From assembly GCF_000499845.2 (NCBI RefSeq), contig NC_023753.2:7586791-7650790 (forward strand): DNA of 64,000 bases. Reading direction: 5' to 3'. Below are positions 28,401 through 38,600 of this stretch, piece by piece (position 1 is the first letter of the stretch; each line of letters opens with the position of its first letter). Source of the stretch: Phaseolus vulgaris (Eukaryota; Streptophyta; Magnoliopsida; Fabales; Fabaceae). The position numbers and the translations under genes are program-made. The notes beneath the pieces were generated by a model. That model was not told where the DNA came from. It saw nothing but the letters and a program-made list of their open reading frames with translations, and did not search any database.

Positions 28401-31400
28401 ACTCCTTCATTCATGTTCTTTGAAGAAAAACAGAATAGATCTAAAAATATGCACATCTAAACCTTCAATATTTGTCTAGAAAATATTAAGGTATTATTAT
28501 TGAAAAAAAAAAAAAAAAGACAAGGTTGTGGGACATTACGATATGTCTAGCAAACTTTGTTAGGATAGGCTCCAATGTCATCTTACAAAAGGGTTTAGAG
28601 CTAACTCAATCCTACAAAACCAGCATGTAAGATGAGGATTATCTCCGTTTATGTACTATAGTTATTAGTTAGTCTCCGTTTATGTACTATAGTTATTAGT
28701 TAGTCATATGTCTAGTCAACATAAATCTCTAAAATAGTAATTAGTCTTAGTCAAGATTGCATTCATTATAAAAACAAAAAATATATTGCAAGGATTTTGC
28801 ACTTACATCATTAATTTCACCATGTCGGCTTCTAATAACTTGGACAAGATAATTTTCCTCCTTACCATCTTCAGTAACTTGAACGCATCCAATTACAATA
28901 GAATCAGGTCGAATGCACTTCACATAATCAACTGGTACAATTGTTCAAGAAAGACTATATTATGGCAATGCATATCATACAAATAACATTGTGAAACAAG
29001 AACAAAATTCAAGCAACAAGAAGACAATTAAATTTCATAGTGAAAATGATAAAGTTACGCATGAATTAAATTTCAATATTTAATATATTTTTATATTCCA
29101 ATATCTATTAAACAACATTTTTTACTCACATTCTTTCTAATTTCCTTCTTATTTTTTCCTTGTCTCAAAATCTCCAACAGTATTTTTTCCTTGTCTCAAA
29201 ATCTCCAACAGTATTATACCACCCAATGTTGCATCACAACCAAACACATAGAGATCAATTGTCATTTTGTTGGGAAGAAGTTGATGCCCACTTAATACTG
29301 AATTTAGCAACTCTAATGACCAATTTGTAGGGATAAAAGGGCCTATAATTCAAGTTATATATTCCATGCTTGGTACATACAATATATGCTTCAGCCTAAG
29401 AGGGAGTATTAAAGTAGTTTATTTATTGAACAACTTCTATAATGTTTCCCTTTTGGATGTATCTAGGCTTAAGGGTTGAGAGTCATACTTGATCTCTTTA
29501 TGAGTGGATTAAACCTTCATATACAACTACAGAGGTCAATGGAGGATTAGAAATGTCACAAATGGATGCCAGTTGACACAGATAGATACCAAAGGTTGGA
29601 GAGAAAATAAATTTTCTTATGCCACACTCATCCATACATATATGAGCATGGTAAGTTTATTTATGTATTCCCTTATGAGGTACACTTTTATTAGAAAGTG
29701 AGTTTAAGCCTATTGATCCTCAAAAAACCGGCTTATAAAGTGAGGTTTACCCCCACTTATATACTTTAATTTGGTCTTGTCTCTAGTTAATATGGGATCT
29801 CCACCACACACCCCTCACGCCAAGGCATATTTATCTCGAGCATGGGACTAGATATTAGTAGGTGGTCTAATAGCAGTCCAATAGTGAGTGGCACAATAGG
29901 CCCAACAAACCTCACTAGAATAGACTCTAATACCATATTAAGAAGTGAGTTGAAGCATAAGTCATCCTCACAAAACCGGTTTGTAAAGTAAGGTTTGCCC
30001 TCACTTATAATTTGGTCCTATCTCTAGTCAATGTGGGATCTCCAACAACCTTGAAATTATGTATATGATTCTTCACAATCTTAAAGGAATGTTGCAGAAA
30101 GGGCTCATCAAAAAATGAGAAGAGAGGAGTTGAGGTGTAAAATAATGCTCTGGTTGAACAAGATCAATCGTAGATAGGATATTCACATTAGATTATTGCC
30201 CACTTCTATGGGGTAATTTGGTCACATGGAGGAGCAAGAAGCAAAGAACTGCAAGTGGAAGAAAGGTATTGTTGCTAGAAGTAGTGCTGAGGTTAAATTT
30301 AAATAATAGCTCAACATGTTTGTCAAGTTTTGTGGCCCTAGATCGAACTAGTAGCATGTTGAAAGTCTTGGGAGGAAGGTCTTCCAAGAGAATGGTTGTA
30401 CCAATTCAACATGTGACAGTGGGTCAGTCAAGAAAAGTGTTCTACGAGCTACTTCAAAAGGTTAGAAAGTATGTTTCTCTATGTTGGGACACATGCCCAA
30501 AAAAGAATATGAAGTCTACGATGTTGAATCAACATCCTTGTTTGGGATAGCATTTTCTTGAAAGGGAAGAACTAACCACTCACTCTCCTAGTCGAGCAAA
30601 CCTTTCGCTTTCCTTTGAAGAGACCAGTTGAATTTCTAGTGATGTTGTATTGTAATAACAAGGCAATTATCATCATTAACCACAACCCATTCAAAATGAT
30701 AGTGCTAAACATTTTGAGACTGATAGACACTTCATAGAGGAAAAACTTGAGGAGAGAATAATGTCCACGTATTTGAACTAACTACACAAAGAGTTATAGA
30801 TATTTTGACCAAAGTGTTGTTGACACAGCCATTTGGACTACAAGTTAGGAATTTGGGCATGATTGGTATCTTTACACCAACTTTGAGGGGTAATGTTAGT
30901 AAACTAGGGTTTAAGTTTTTGTGCTAAATTTAGATTATAGAAAATTACTAAAAATAAAGGGAGAATAAATAAAGATCAAATCAACTTTTTATATTAGGTA
31001 CTCTTAGAATACGATGTTATTATGCATTCTTATTTGTGTGTTGTAAATCACATATATGAGAATCAAAATCAAGTTTTACTCCATTCCTACCTATATAAGG
31101 ATTAAAAAATCAAAATTTAAATAAGGACAAACACCAAAAACAAAAAAAATTAAGGGACCAAAAGTAGGAGTCTTTCTTTTCTTAGATTTTAACAAAACAT
31201 CATTTTGATAAACTTGTTGAATTAAAAATCAATTTAACAAGTCTACAAAGAAGTTTTAGATTGAAATAAAAAAAAAAAGTTATTTATACACATTATATAC
31301 ATATACACATACATACATATATACACACATAAAAGAAACAGAAGAATCCAAACCTTTTATACTATTATTGGCTGCGGAATCACCAATCCATGATCCAAAG

Positions 31401-33943
31401 GAGAGTGAAATTGAAACTCTTTCTTCAAACTCAGCTGATAAAAGGCTTAGAACACTCTTACTTGCAACAGCAACAAATGAACCTTTCAAACCCCAATCAA
31501 CTTCACAAAAAAACAAATTAAAACATGTAATTCAGAATGCCAAAATAAAGAAAAAAAAAGTTGTGAACCAGACATGATTGAAATTTGAAACATTGAAATG
31601 CCCACCAAACACCCTACTCTTTTCATATATTGGGTGAGACAAGGGAAAGAAGAGAGACATCTATGCATAGACATAGCCAAATGCAGATTTAACTCATTAC
31701 CTCCCAACCATGAAGTATACAAAAAAAAGAAAGAAAAAGTAAAAAACTAATAGCTAAAGCTATGAAATACAGACACACAAACACATTCACACACTGGTAT
31801 ATAACATTGTGAACCTATTCATGTTCAAAATTCTACAGTCAATTGGTGCATGTTCCAAATTCTAACTGATATATAAAACATTAACAGATAGATAATGGGA
31901 TATGAACATATTCATGAGGTAAGGCAAAAACAGAGAAGCATACCAGCATCAACACTGTCCATCACATGTTTAAGTGGAAAACCAATCTCTCCATGATATA
32001 ATTTCCCAGTATTTGAAAGAACAACATAAGAACTTTTCCGTGTTGTTATCCAACGCATGTCCTTGACCAAGGCTGAATCATCAAGTGAACAGGAAAAGGA
32101 TTGCTTCACTTCCTAAAAGAATATATATATATTAAAGTAAAGTAGGTATAAAACAATTCAAGCATACGAATTGTATTTTAAATAAAGATATAAAGCACGC
32201 AATTTATATACTTTTATAATCGAGGATACCCTCAAACACTTCCTATGGTTAAAATAGAGAGAGTGCAAATCCCAACAAAGAAGGTAAAGATTTTAACATC
32301 GTAAAAATGGGAATAGAAGATTTGTGTAAGAGATAGCCAATTAAGCAGTGAGAAAACCAAACTAAAAGAAGAATCTTCCACAAATGGCCATCCCTGAATT
32401 TGACATTAGAAACATTACCCACTTTCAAAAACAAAAGACTAAATAAGAAATATGAGAGAGAAATAAATTTCAACCGGCTAAATTCATGAGTTTGGGCTAC
32501 TGTATTAGCCTCTCCATTCTAATCTGAGGCATACTCCAAGTTACTTGCCACAGGAAATGAGTTTCCAAAGTGCTAGGAATATGATTTGATTATGTTAGAT
32601 ATATGATTTAATTACATTAAACAGTAGATATGATATGATTTGATTATGTTAGATATATAACTTAATTACATCAAACAGGTAGGTCTGATGATTTTAGAGG
32701 GAAATATCTTAATGTTTTTTATATTAGATGCTGATTTTGTTCCTTATTATTGTATCTCTTTTTCATTACAACTAAGAATACTGGTATGTTTACACAAAAA
32801 CACACAATTCATCATTTTCTATTTTCTTAATATGGTATTAAAGTAGTACCATCCATTGTGATCTATTTTGTCACTAATCCTTTCAACACAAAGGACAGTC
32901 AGTCAGTCAGTCATCCAATCACTAAGGAGTTTCAACGGGATTGATAGTAAGTACGGTATAGGTGAATAAACATGAATGTTAAGAGGAGACGAGAAAAATC
33001 ATTTTGTAGTCATCCATCAGGTAATAAAGCTTAAGTAAGGGAAAAATTATAGTCTAAAAATTTAAAATGGAAGATTAGAAAAATAGCATCAATACAAACC
33101 ATTACCATGTAAGAGATTAGTAAGCTTGCAAAGGTAGTTAATGACATTTCGAAGGGTCTACTGACCAAACATGTTATGGAAAGGTTTAGTTGTTCAAAAA
33201 TAATACTGATTTCCTAAGCTGCTTCTTGGTTAAGATTGCCTGAGTTAATTCACACATAGTCATCTAGTTTATGTTTCATTTATTTTTTTCAAGCAAGAGT
33301 TTAATTAGCTTCTGCTCCAGTAATACTATTAAAAAAAATTAAACTGGTTAGCACATTCAGTGTTTTAAAGTATTCGCATACTAAACACCACGAGTCCACC
33401 TATTATGAAATAATCTCCACGAACCAAGTCACAAAATAATGTACCTTATTCAGAAAGCTTTCAACAGAGTAAAACGAAATGTCTCCGGAGCCAGAAGCCA
33501 CAGCAGCCAGTGTCAAATTATCGGTGGAAATAGCCAGTGAGCGTACCCTCCCAATAGGTACATCCACGAGACTCAGTTGCTCCACGGGAGAGCCGTTTCC
33601 CTTCTCCTTAAACTCCTTTGCCGAATCAATAAGGTCCTTTGTCTTCGCAACGAAGAAACCTAAACCACAACAACTAAAAGTAAATAACATTCAATCTGAG
33701 CATACACGAAAATAAAATTGTGTTTAACTGAACACGCATATTCAGATTACCTGAAGAATGAGCCACAAAAGTGAGGCGAAAACGTTCAGAGATTGTGAGA
33801 GCCTGCAAGGGAAGGGTTTCCACGTCGAAATTGAAGTCGGAGCCTTTCAACGGAATGGCCTCGCCAATTTTATCGAAAAAGTAGTCGGTTGTGCCGATTA
33901 TTTCTCCTTCAACCTCTTCGGGTTCGATCTTTGTTGGACTCAT
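10407..33943 (-). CDS. NUP214: Nuclear pore complex protein NUP214 (plant LNO1/EMB1011-type nucleoporin)
   Basis: This is a nucleoporin of the cytoplasmic side of the nuclear pore, expected to support mRNA export. Exons, 5' to 3': 33943-33751, 33659-33445, 32112-31944, 31500-31354, 28931-28807, 28073-27961, 27118-26979, 23385-23220, 22878-22749, 22632-21874, 21650-21498, 18479-18422, 17809-17676, 17603-17479, 13642-13300, 12785-12593, 12508-10407. They join in frame to 1754 aa, close to the roughly 1800 aa I recall for Arabidopsis. Residues 1-466 form the WD/propeller-like part, 467-719 are Ser-rich linker, about 720-990 are helical with coiled-coil character, and 1055-1754 are low complexity. 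About 30 FG motifs lie after residue 1480, many as GGGFG, and the end reads LFTQMRK. All junctions are GT-AG. For exon 9 the upstream of two nearby AGs is the one that keeps the frame. Most introns are swollen by transposon remnants. The identification is strong; the exact ends of exons 9 and 17 are the least certain. Confidence 0.93.
10540..10660 (-). repeat. 27-bp in-frame tandem repeat encoding GGGFGAAAP units
   Basis: Four near-identical 27-bp units inside the last NUP214 exon encode PGGGFGAAA. Each unit adds one FG docking motif for transport receptors. Copies differ mainly at synonymous third positions, so the array expanded in the coding frame. The plus-strand open frame over it (10333-10941, Pro/Ala-rich) is a shadow of this repeat. 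Confidence 0.9.
11514..11663 (-). repeat. 30-bp in-frame minisatellite encoding [10 protein letters not shown] units
   Basis: Five consecutive 10-residue units ([50 protein letters not shown]) occur in NUP214 at about residues 1337-1386, upstream of the FG tail. The high nucleotide identity between units points to recent slippage or unequal exchange. No function is known for this motif. It is probably disordered linker. Confidence 0.9.
14266..15070 (+). mobile_element. Possible solo LTR in NUP214 intron 14
   Basis: The segment starts TGTTAATACCCAAG and could end at CTTAAACA near 15067. It contains a block of GGGCC and CAAGGCCCAAG sequence and a run typical of retrotransposon LTR leaders. It lies immediately beside the Copia remnant at 15272-16651. 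No flanking duplication or second copy was found, so the boundaries and the LTR assignment are tentative. Confidence 0.35.
15272..16651 (-). mobile_element. Internally deleted Ty1/copia retrotransposon in NUP214 intron 14
   Basis: Two related LTRs bracket the element on the minus strand: the 5' copy is about 16651-16516, starting TGTTAGATATAAG, and the 3' copy is about 15390-15272. Both share the GTATGGGCTAAGCC and GTTGAACACATAGG segments in plus-strand reading. Just inside the 5' LTR is a degraded primer-binding site resembling the initiator-Met tRNA complement. Between them, frame-broken minus-strand sequence matches the GAG-pre-integrase and integrase core of Copia polyproteins: a [16 protein letters not shown] stretch, [11 protein letters not shown], then [28 protein letters not shown] at 15268-15498. 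Gag, reverse transcriptase and RNase H are missing and stop codons are present, so it is dead. A related LTR piece lies at 21140-21262. Confidence 0.8.
19261..19571. repeat. 155-bp direct tandem duplication in NUP214 intron 11
   Basis: Two copies start at 19261 and 19416, each beginning GAGAAAGGACTAGACG and ending near TTCATCAATAAAAATTCATT. They are about 90 percent alike by eye. The unit includes GATTTAGGGTTCATC. It is entirely intronic with no coding potential. Confidence 0.9.
19971..20009. repeat. Interstitial telomere-like tract (CCCTAAA)n
   Basis: About five CCCTAAA-type heptamers, the plant telomere repeat, lie in NUP214 intron 11. Two are perfect in tandem and the rest are diverged. 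A shorter inverse TTTAGGG pair lies near 26567-26585 in intron 7. Such tracts arise from break repair or transposition and also serve as telobox motifs near promoters. Here the tract is deep within an intron. Confidence 0.85.
20074..20400 (-). mobile_element. Decayed TRIM retroelement in NUP214 intron 11
   Basis: Two diverged LTR-like halves (about 20074-20187 and 20276-20400) share the AAACCxGxTTGTAAA core and the GTCTATATGGGGC or TGATGTGGGATTT tail. Between them is a short spacer containing a CCCCCTCACG tract and a decayed tRNA-Met-like primer site, GGATTTGATACAA. The layout matches the intact TRIM at 29689-30047. The heptamer TCAAGAC occurs at both outer edges, consistent with a target duplication plus a terminal CA. 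Confidence 0.7.
21140..21262 (+). mobile_element. Copia LTR fragment in NUP214 intron 11
   Basis: The segment begins TGTTAGATATTTC and contains TAATGGGCTTAACCCATA and CATAATCCTATGTGTTCAA. These match the LTRs of the Copia remnant at 15272-16651 but in the opposite orientation. A short GATATTATTA-type tandem stutter precedes it. No internal region follows, so it is a solo or truncated LTR. Confidence 0.7.
24923..25980 (+). mobile_element. Probable LTR plus primer-binding site in NUP214 intron 7
   Basis: The sequence from TGTGATAGGAACTTGGG to TTTATCA is followed at once by ATTGGTACCAGAT. This is one or two bases off the TGGTATCAGA primer-binding site that pairs with initiator-Met tRNA. About 1.05 kb is a plausible LTR length. 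Only roughly 150 bp of apparent internal sequence follows before other repeat DNA begins near 26140. No protein-coding relic is visible, so the class cannot be fixed. Confidence 0.45.
26330..26708. mobile_element. Copy 1 of a short repeat element with GGTAGT ends
   Basis: The left edge reads GGTAGTTGAATCGAGATAC and the right edge is the inverse of GGTAGTAAGTATCGTGCGAT, so the termini are imperfect inverted repeats. The interior has TATCATGAATCG-type palindromic segments near both ends and an unrelated AT-rich middle. The second copy, at 35756-36119, is in the same orientation inside a different gene's intron. There is no coding capacity. A non-autonomous DNA transposon is the likeliest explanation; the superfamily is unknown. 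Confidence 0.6.
27095..27384. repeat. 143-bp tandem duplication covering the NUP214 exon 7 acceptor
   Basis: Unit 1 (27095-27237) contains the true exon 7 start, with its AG at 27120-27119. Unit 2 (27238-27384) is a close copy lying upstream on the transcript, inside intron 6. In unit 2 the acceptor AG is replaced by ACAAC-type sequence with a short insertion, so it no longer offers a splice site, while the following CCAACTTGCAATCAATGCC is kept. The splice site in the exon-proximal copy was therefore the one retained. Confidence 0.9.
27675..28022. repeat. 174-bp tandem duplication covering the NUP214 exon 6 donor
   Basis: Unit 2 (27849-28022) contains the 3' part of the real exon 6 and its donor GT at 27960-27959. 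Unit 1 (27675-27848) repeats the same sequence inside intron 6, where the donor position reads GC (27787-27786). The ghost exon still reads [13 protein letters not shown] against [13 protein letters not shown] in the real exon, and stays open through the junction. This fits a fairly young duplication. Confidence 0.9.
28568..28735 (-). mobile_element. Solo LTR of the TRIM family with a 31-bp internal duplication
   Basis: The sequence includes CCTACAAAACCAGCATGTAA and the CTCCGTTTATGTACTATAG block, parallel to the LTRs at 29689-30047. No partner LTR is adjacent. A 31-bp unit beginning TCTCCGTTTATG is duplicated exactly in tandem at 28642-28703. Confidence 0.6.
29151..29212. repeat. 31-bp perfect tandem duplication in NUP214 intron 4
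   Basis: Two adjacent identical copies of a unit containing CTTGTCTCAAAATCTCCAAC. It is intronic and very young by identity, with no coding role. Confidence 0.85.
29689..30047 (-). mobile_element. Complete TRIM (terminal-repeat retrotransposon in miniature), 359 bp
   Basis: Read on the minus strand, the 5' LTR (30047-29936) starts TGTTGGAGATCCCACATTG. A TGGTATTAGAGTC primer-binding site for initiator-Met tRNA follows directly. After about 110 bp of non-coding interior comes a purine tract, GGCGTGAGGGGTGTG, then the 3' LTR (29806-29689). Both LTRs carry the CTTTA(C/T)AA(A/G)CCGGTTTT core. The flanks are ACTTT and ACCTT, a 5-bp target duplication with one mismatch. With no coding capacity it would need proteins from other retroelements. 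It sits in NUP214 intron 4 beside a Copia RNase H relic. Confidence 0.85.
30193..30900 (+). mobile_element. Degenerate Copia RNase H relic in NUP214 intron 4
   Basis: Plus-strand translation gives [10 protein letters not shown], then (shifted) [11 protein letters not shown], matching the Copia RNase H motif around the active-site Glu. Further on, after stops and frame changes, come a [18 protein letters not shown] stretch, a KHFE/RHF-like stretch and [30 protein letters not shown] at the polyprotein end. A TTGAGGGGTA purine tract and TGTTAG, a possible 3' LTR start, follow at about 30893. About 200 bp between the two halves is rearranged. It is non-functional. Confidence 0.7.
32583..32690. 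repeat. Diverged tandem duplication, about 60-bp unit
   Basis: Two copies of a TATGATTTGATTATGTTAGATATA-type unit, each followed by ACTTAATTACAT(C/T)AAACAG-like sequence, lie in NUP214 intron 2. No coding potential. Confidence 0.75.
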
Positions 33944-35652
33944 TTTCTGCTGAACGATGTTTGTTGCACAAGCTTGAAGAAAATGAAGAAATGTGGAGAA
34001 GAGGAAATGTGCGAGAGTGGTTGCGTTCGGTGTGGGATTGGAGTGTGTGGAATCACTGGGTGAAAGTGGTGTGTTGAGAAGAGAGGGTCTGTCTTAATTT
34101 AAATTAGGTTTTCTTATTTATTTTAACTTTAAGTTTATTCGATTCTTTTTTTTCCCGCTGAACATTCTAGTCAAGTTAAACAGATATCTTGAATTTATAA
34201 ACATGTTATTTGTAAAAATCACTCTTTCCGGATTGTGTTGGATATACAATATAGAGTCAATTATTGCTGAAGTTTTTTTAATTATACGCTAACACGTCAA
34301 CTTTTTCAAAAAAATTATCTAAATCTTTTATGTATTTTTAAAGTATTACACTAAACACCTTTTACACATATCTTTCAAATTAAAAAAAAAAATACATTAT
34401 ACTTATCCTCAAAATTATTATAAAAAATAGAAATATAAGAGTGATTTAAAAAATATAATTTACTCAGTGTGACTTGTAACATGGATAGATAAACACAATC
34501 AGATTGGGTTGGAAACATTAGAAGGAAGAAAATGAAGTGACTCAAGTGAATAAGAGACCTCACTGAAATGTACATGTATGCGGAGACGGGGAAAAGAGAA
34601 GTATTCATCTGGTGCAATATAGCATCTTAGAACATATACATTATAAGTAATTTTATTGTTGGAGAAGAGTGAGTAGTCTTTAAAGTTGTTTAAAATTTTA
34701 TTTAGTCGCTGGATCATGAAATAATGTTGCTTATACCAAGAAAACATTATTTTATCTCTTTCCCGCAAATAACAGAAGTTGAAATATAGTTGAACAAACA
34801 GATCCTATGTCAAAACGTAATAAAACAATGATTGATTAACAAGTCATCATTTACCAGAATAAAACTAACTCCACCATATCTTAAAACATTTGTCATCGTC
34901 AACTATCTGCATTACTAACGATGGATCGGTAAGACTAGAAAAATATTAGCACATTCTTCTTATCCTTTATTTTTGGATAAAATCTGAGGTGTGAGCGCGG
35001 GTGTAAAATCTCAATCATAGTAGAAAAAATATACCAAATATGACTGATTAACCACATACGTATTTATAGTTTAATAATCCAGTGTGATTTCCAACAAAAA
35101 AATGATTAACTAGACGGGTTTAATAAATCTCATTAAATTCACCTCCTCAAAACAATAAAAATAATAGAATGAATATAAATATGACAAGGAAGGCAAAGGT
35201 AAGTAAGACTTTACATTAAACTAGTTTAAATACGCGCACCCATTGGTCCATACCAGTCACTAATTTACAGCACGAAATATAAACACTGAATACTTGACCC
35301 AAAAATAGAAAAATGAAATGAGCCATTAACGCTCAGCAGCATTATCCTCACTGTACACTTCATTGTTTTTTGTAGCTACGTGGAACGCATTCCTCTAATT
35401 AATATAGTTTGAGAGGAGTATAACGTGATTTTTCCGGGAAAAGATATATTTAAGTATAGTCAGCTATAACATTAGTATGCCTCTTTACATTTTCTCACTT
35501 TGTATAGGTCACACCTTCTGTGAACGCCTTTTTCCCTCGGTGCAACAGGGGGAACGTGAAAAACTTCACAGCTATTTGAATAGCTAGTGGAAGCCAAAAA
35601 AAGGTCAGATCCATCCAACCGTCTAAAAGATCTGGAATATTAGTTTGTGCAG
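33944..35652. other. Intergenic region between NUP214 and the kinase gene
   Basis: This stretch holds the NUP214 promoter and 5' untranslated leader, just above 33943 and reading leftward, and the kinase 3' untranslated region, just below 35653. A purine-rich leader occupies about 33965-34085 on the plus strand. No TATA box could be assigned with confidence. Short open frames here (for example 34375-34768) show no domains. No transposon ends were recognised. Confidence 0.55.
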
Positions 35653-38600
35653 TCAGGCACCATTCGCTTCTGGATCTTTCTGCAATTTGCACGTATAAAC
35701 AATAACCAGGCCAGCTAAATTAAATGTTTACCAAAAGAATAAACTAATTAATTATAGTAGTTGAATCGAGATATAAGTAATGTTTCAGAGGGCTGATTTG
35801 ATTTTCTGAATTGAAAAACCTTTGAAATGAGTCGGGGACGTTTGAAATGACGCACCAGATTTGCGGTAAATTAAAATTAGAGCTTTTATTTATAAAAGCA
35901 ATTAAAATTAAAATTAGGATTTTTATATAATAATTCAAATTCAAATTAGGATTTTTACAAAAGCAAGTCGCGATACGGAATCGTTTCACGATTTGTATCA
36001 CGATTCACACAATCCAACTGCGATACGGGAGCAAAAACGATTATTCTTGTGATTCGTATCGCGGGCACTCTGAATCGTATCGTTCGATTCGTATCGTGAA
36101 TCGTACAATACTTACTACCATGAAAATAATTATTAGGGCAAATTATATTTAAACTCAAGAGAAACTGCACCAAATATCTGCGTATGGAAGAGGGAGGGGC
36201 ATTGGGTGCAGTGTCACTTCTGTTAAGGGAGTCTGAATGTACCTTGTCCTAATTTTTAAGAAATAACAGTTAATATAATTTACCTCAATTTCTTGCAAAA
36301 GATTTTCAAGTTCAACCGTTATCTCATTAAAGGATGGACGGTCTATTGGAATGGCTTCCCAACATCTTTGCATCAACTCTATTAGTTTAAAGTGTCCATG
36401 CTTCGGAAGCTCTGGCCGCAGACCCTGAAGGATGTACAGTATTACAGCTGGGGTCAGACACAAAATAGATTATCTTAGTTGAAAACTTTTACTGCAAATA
36501 TGCTCTCTCATAAACATGCATTCACTGAGGTAGAATACTTATTTCTGTTGACTAAATATTCTGCCTAACTTTTATTTCTTGTTGACGTTATAATGAAGCC
36601 ACGACTTATAGATCCCTTGGAAAGACGAGAAAATAAAGAAAAATTGAAATGCTTGCAGATTCAAGTTTACAATTTCATGCTCGCCTTCACCATCTTTGAC
36701 ATCCTTGAACTGGTCATAACGTATAATTTCTATTATGCTAGCTTTACGACTTCAAATTTATTCCGTATCCATCACCTAAAGTTGAATATGTGAGATATGA
36801 TATAAGCAATTACCGAAAAATATTTAAGTGACAAAAGCACATCCTCAAGTAAGTCAAGTAACAACTTCTGATGACAGAACTAACTTGTTCCATGATATCC
36901 TCCATAACAGTGGCACACAGATAGTTATTTTAAAAAATTAAAGTACTAGACTATGGCACAACTGGTATGGGGCATAAATACACCAATAGTTATTGGTTCA
37001 CATTTTGTTTTAGTTGCTAGGAAAAAGGAAAACAAATTTGTTTCAGAAAACCCAGTTAAGATTTAGAAACAAATTTGTAAAGAAGAGGAATACATATAAT
37101 GTTGTCATGTACCTTTAGAGTAATAACTTATTAAGGTTTCAGTTTTAAGTAACATTTGCTAGAACATTCAAGTGTGATTGATAAATAAAGAGCAAACCTG
37201 TCTCACACCCAAAGCAGCTTGTAGCGGAGTCATGGTGTCATATGGTACCTGAAATATAAGATGAAGAAAAAATCATATTTTACAAGGAATGTCTTGACAC
37301 ACAAACAAGCACACCGTTCAAGGAACGGGAAAGGAATATGAAAAGAACACAATATTATACATCCAATTTAGGCTCATACCTTCGCGGTCACTAATTCCCA
37401 CAGCACAATGGAAAAACTGAATACATCCGCTTTCTGATCATAGGGCTGATGGTTTATAACCTTATGAGAAAATTCATTAACAGTAAGATACTTACAAGTA
37501 AAACCAGAACAAATTAAAATAAAACAATGGTCATAATGAGCATCTATAGAAAGAGAACTTTATTTCTCATTTCTTATGCCCGTTCCCTTTTGTTCCAGCT
37601 TAGACTAAGGCAGAATAGAAGAGAGGAAGTATATTGTCTATCAAGTGCATTAATATATTTTATCTATTTGGCCAATTCAAAAATGGCATGGAAATTTTTT
37701 CTTAAATGACACACGTGACACTTGTTTGGGAATAAGGATTACGGTCTGTTGCGGAACTGAGGGTGGGAAGTTTTGGGCAACTTCTGATTAGCTTCAGAAA
37801 TAGTTTGCAGGAGTAATGAGGACAGTTTCATAACAGGATTATATCCATTTCTTTGCTATAATGTATTACTGACACCAAGGAGATACATACATATGTATGT
37901 ATGTATGCATACATTTATTATCAGATAGAAATGTATTTATTATGTTCTGAGATCAAAATCAGAAATCTAGGCACAAAATACTTCAATATTTTTCTGAGAT
38001 TTGTACCATTTAGACACATCACAGCATAAAGCACGTATTGTTTTCATCAGAGGTACAAATTTGATTGGGAAATATGAAGAAAAATTGTTCTAATTCCTCA
38101 AAGAATATGTCATGGTTTATGTTGAACAACAAAATGCAAATTAGGTTTGAAAGAGTCAATATAAGAATTCCACAGAACTAATAAAACTCCCAAGTAGTAA
38201 ACAAAAGAAACATTTAGTTTTAATTATTAATGGCCCAGCCCCCTTAGCTTTACAATGTCTGATGCTTAGACACTAAAACATTGATACAAAACATATCAAA
38301 AAGTACAGCAGTTTTTTTTTTCCATTTCTCAATTCAATTAACGAACCTCCGGTGCCATCCATCTATATGTTCCAGTTTCTGCTGTCATCACTCCCCCCTG
38401 ATTTAGGAACCGAGCAACTCCAAAATCTGCGACTTTAACAACCTAAATGGAAAAGATTTTTTTAAAAAAAAAAACTTAATGAACAGAATTTAATAAAATT
38501 ACATATATGCAACTCCAAAACAAAATAGGGTGTACGTTTCCAAAAGTTTAAATATGTGCAAAAATTTCATATCAAATTTTCAAGAACGCTAAATGTCAAT

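Noticed and set aside
30218..30550. 110-codon plus-strand open frame as an independent gene
   Set aside because: Its start matches Copia RNase H ([10 protein letters not shown]) and the rest is frame-shifted retroelement sequence.
35495..35692. 65-codon minus-strand open frame after the kinase
   Set aside because: It overlaps the terminal exon in another frame and has no recognisable domain.
35955..36173. Minus-strand frame that could extend the kinase C-terminus into the repeat element
   Set aside because: It would need an intron of only about 40 bp. The 27-nt exon at 35679-35653 fits the family ending and has proper splice sites.
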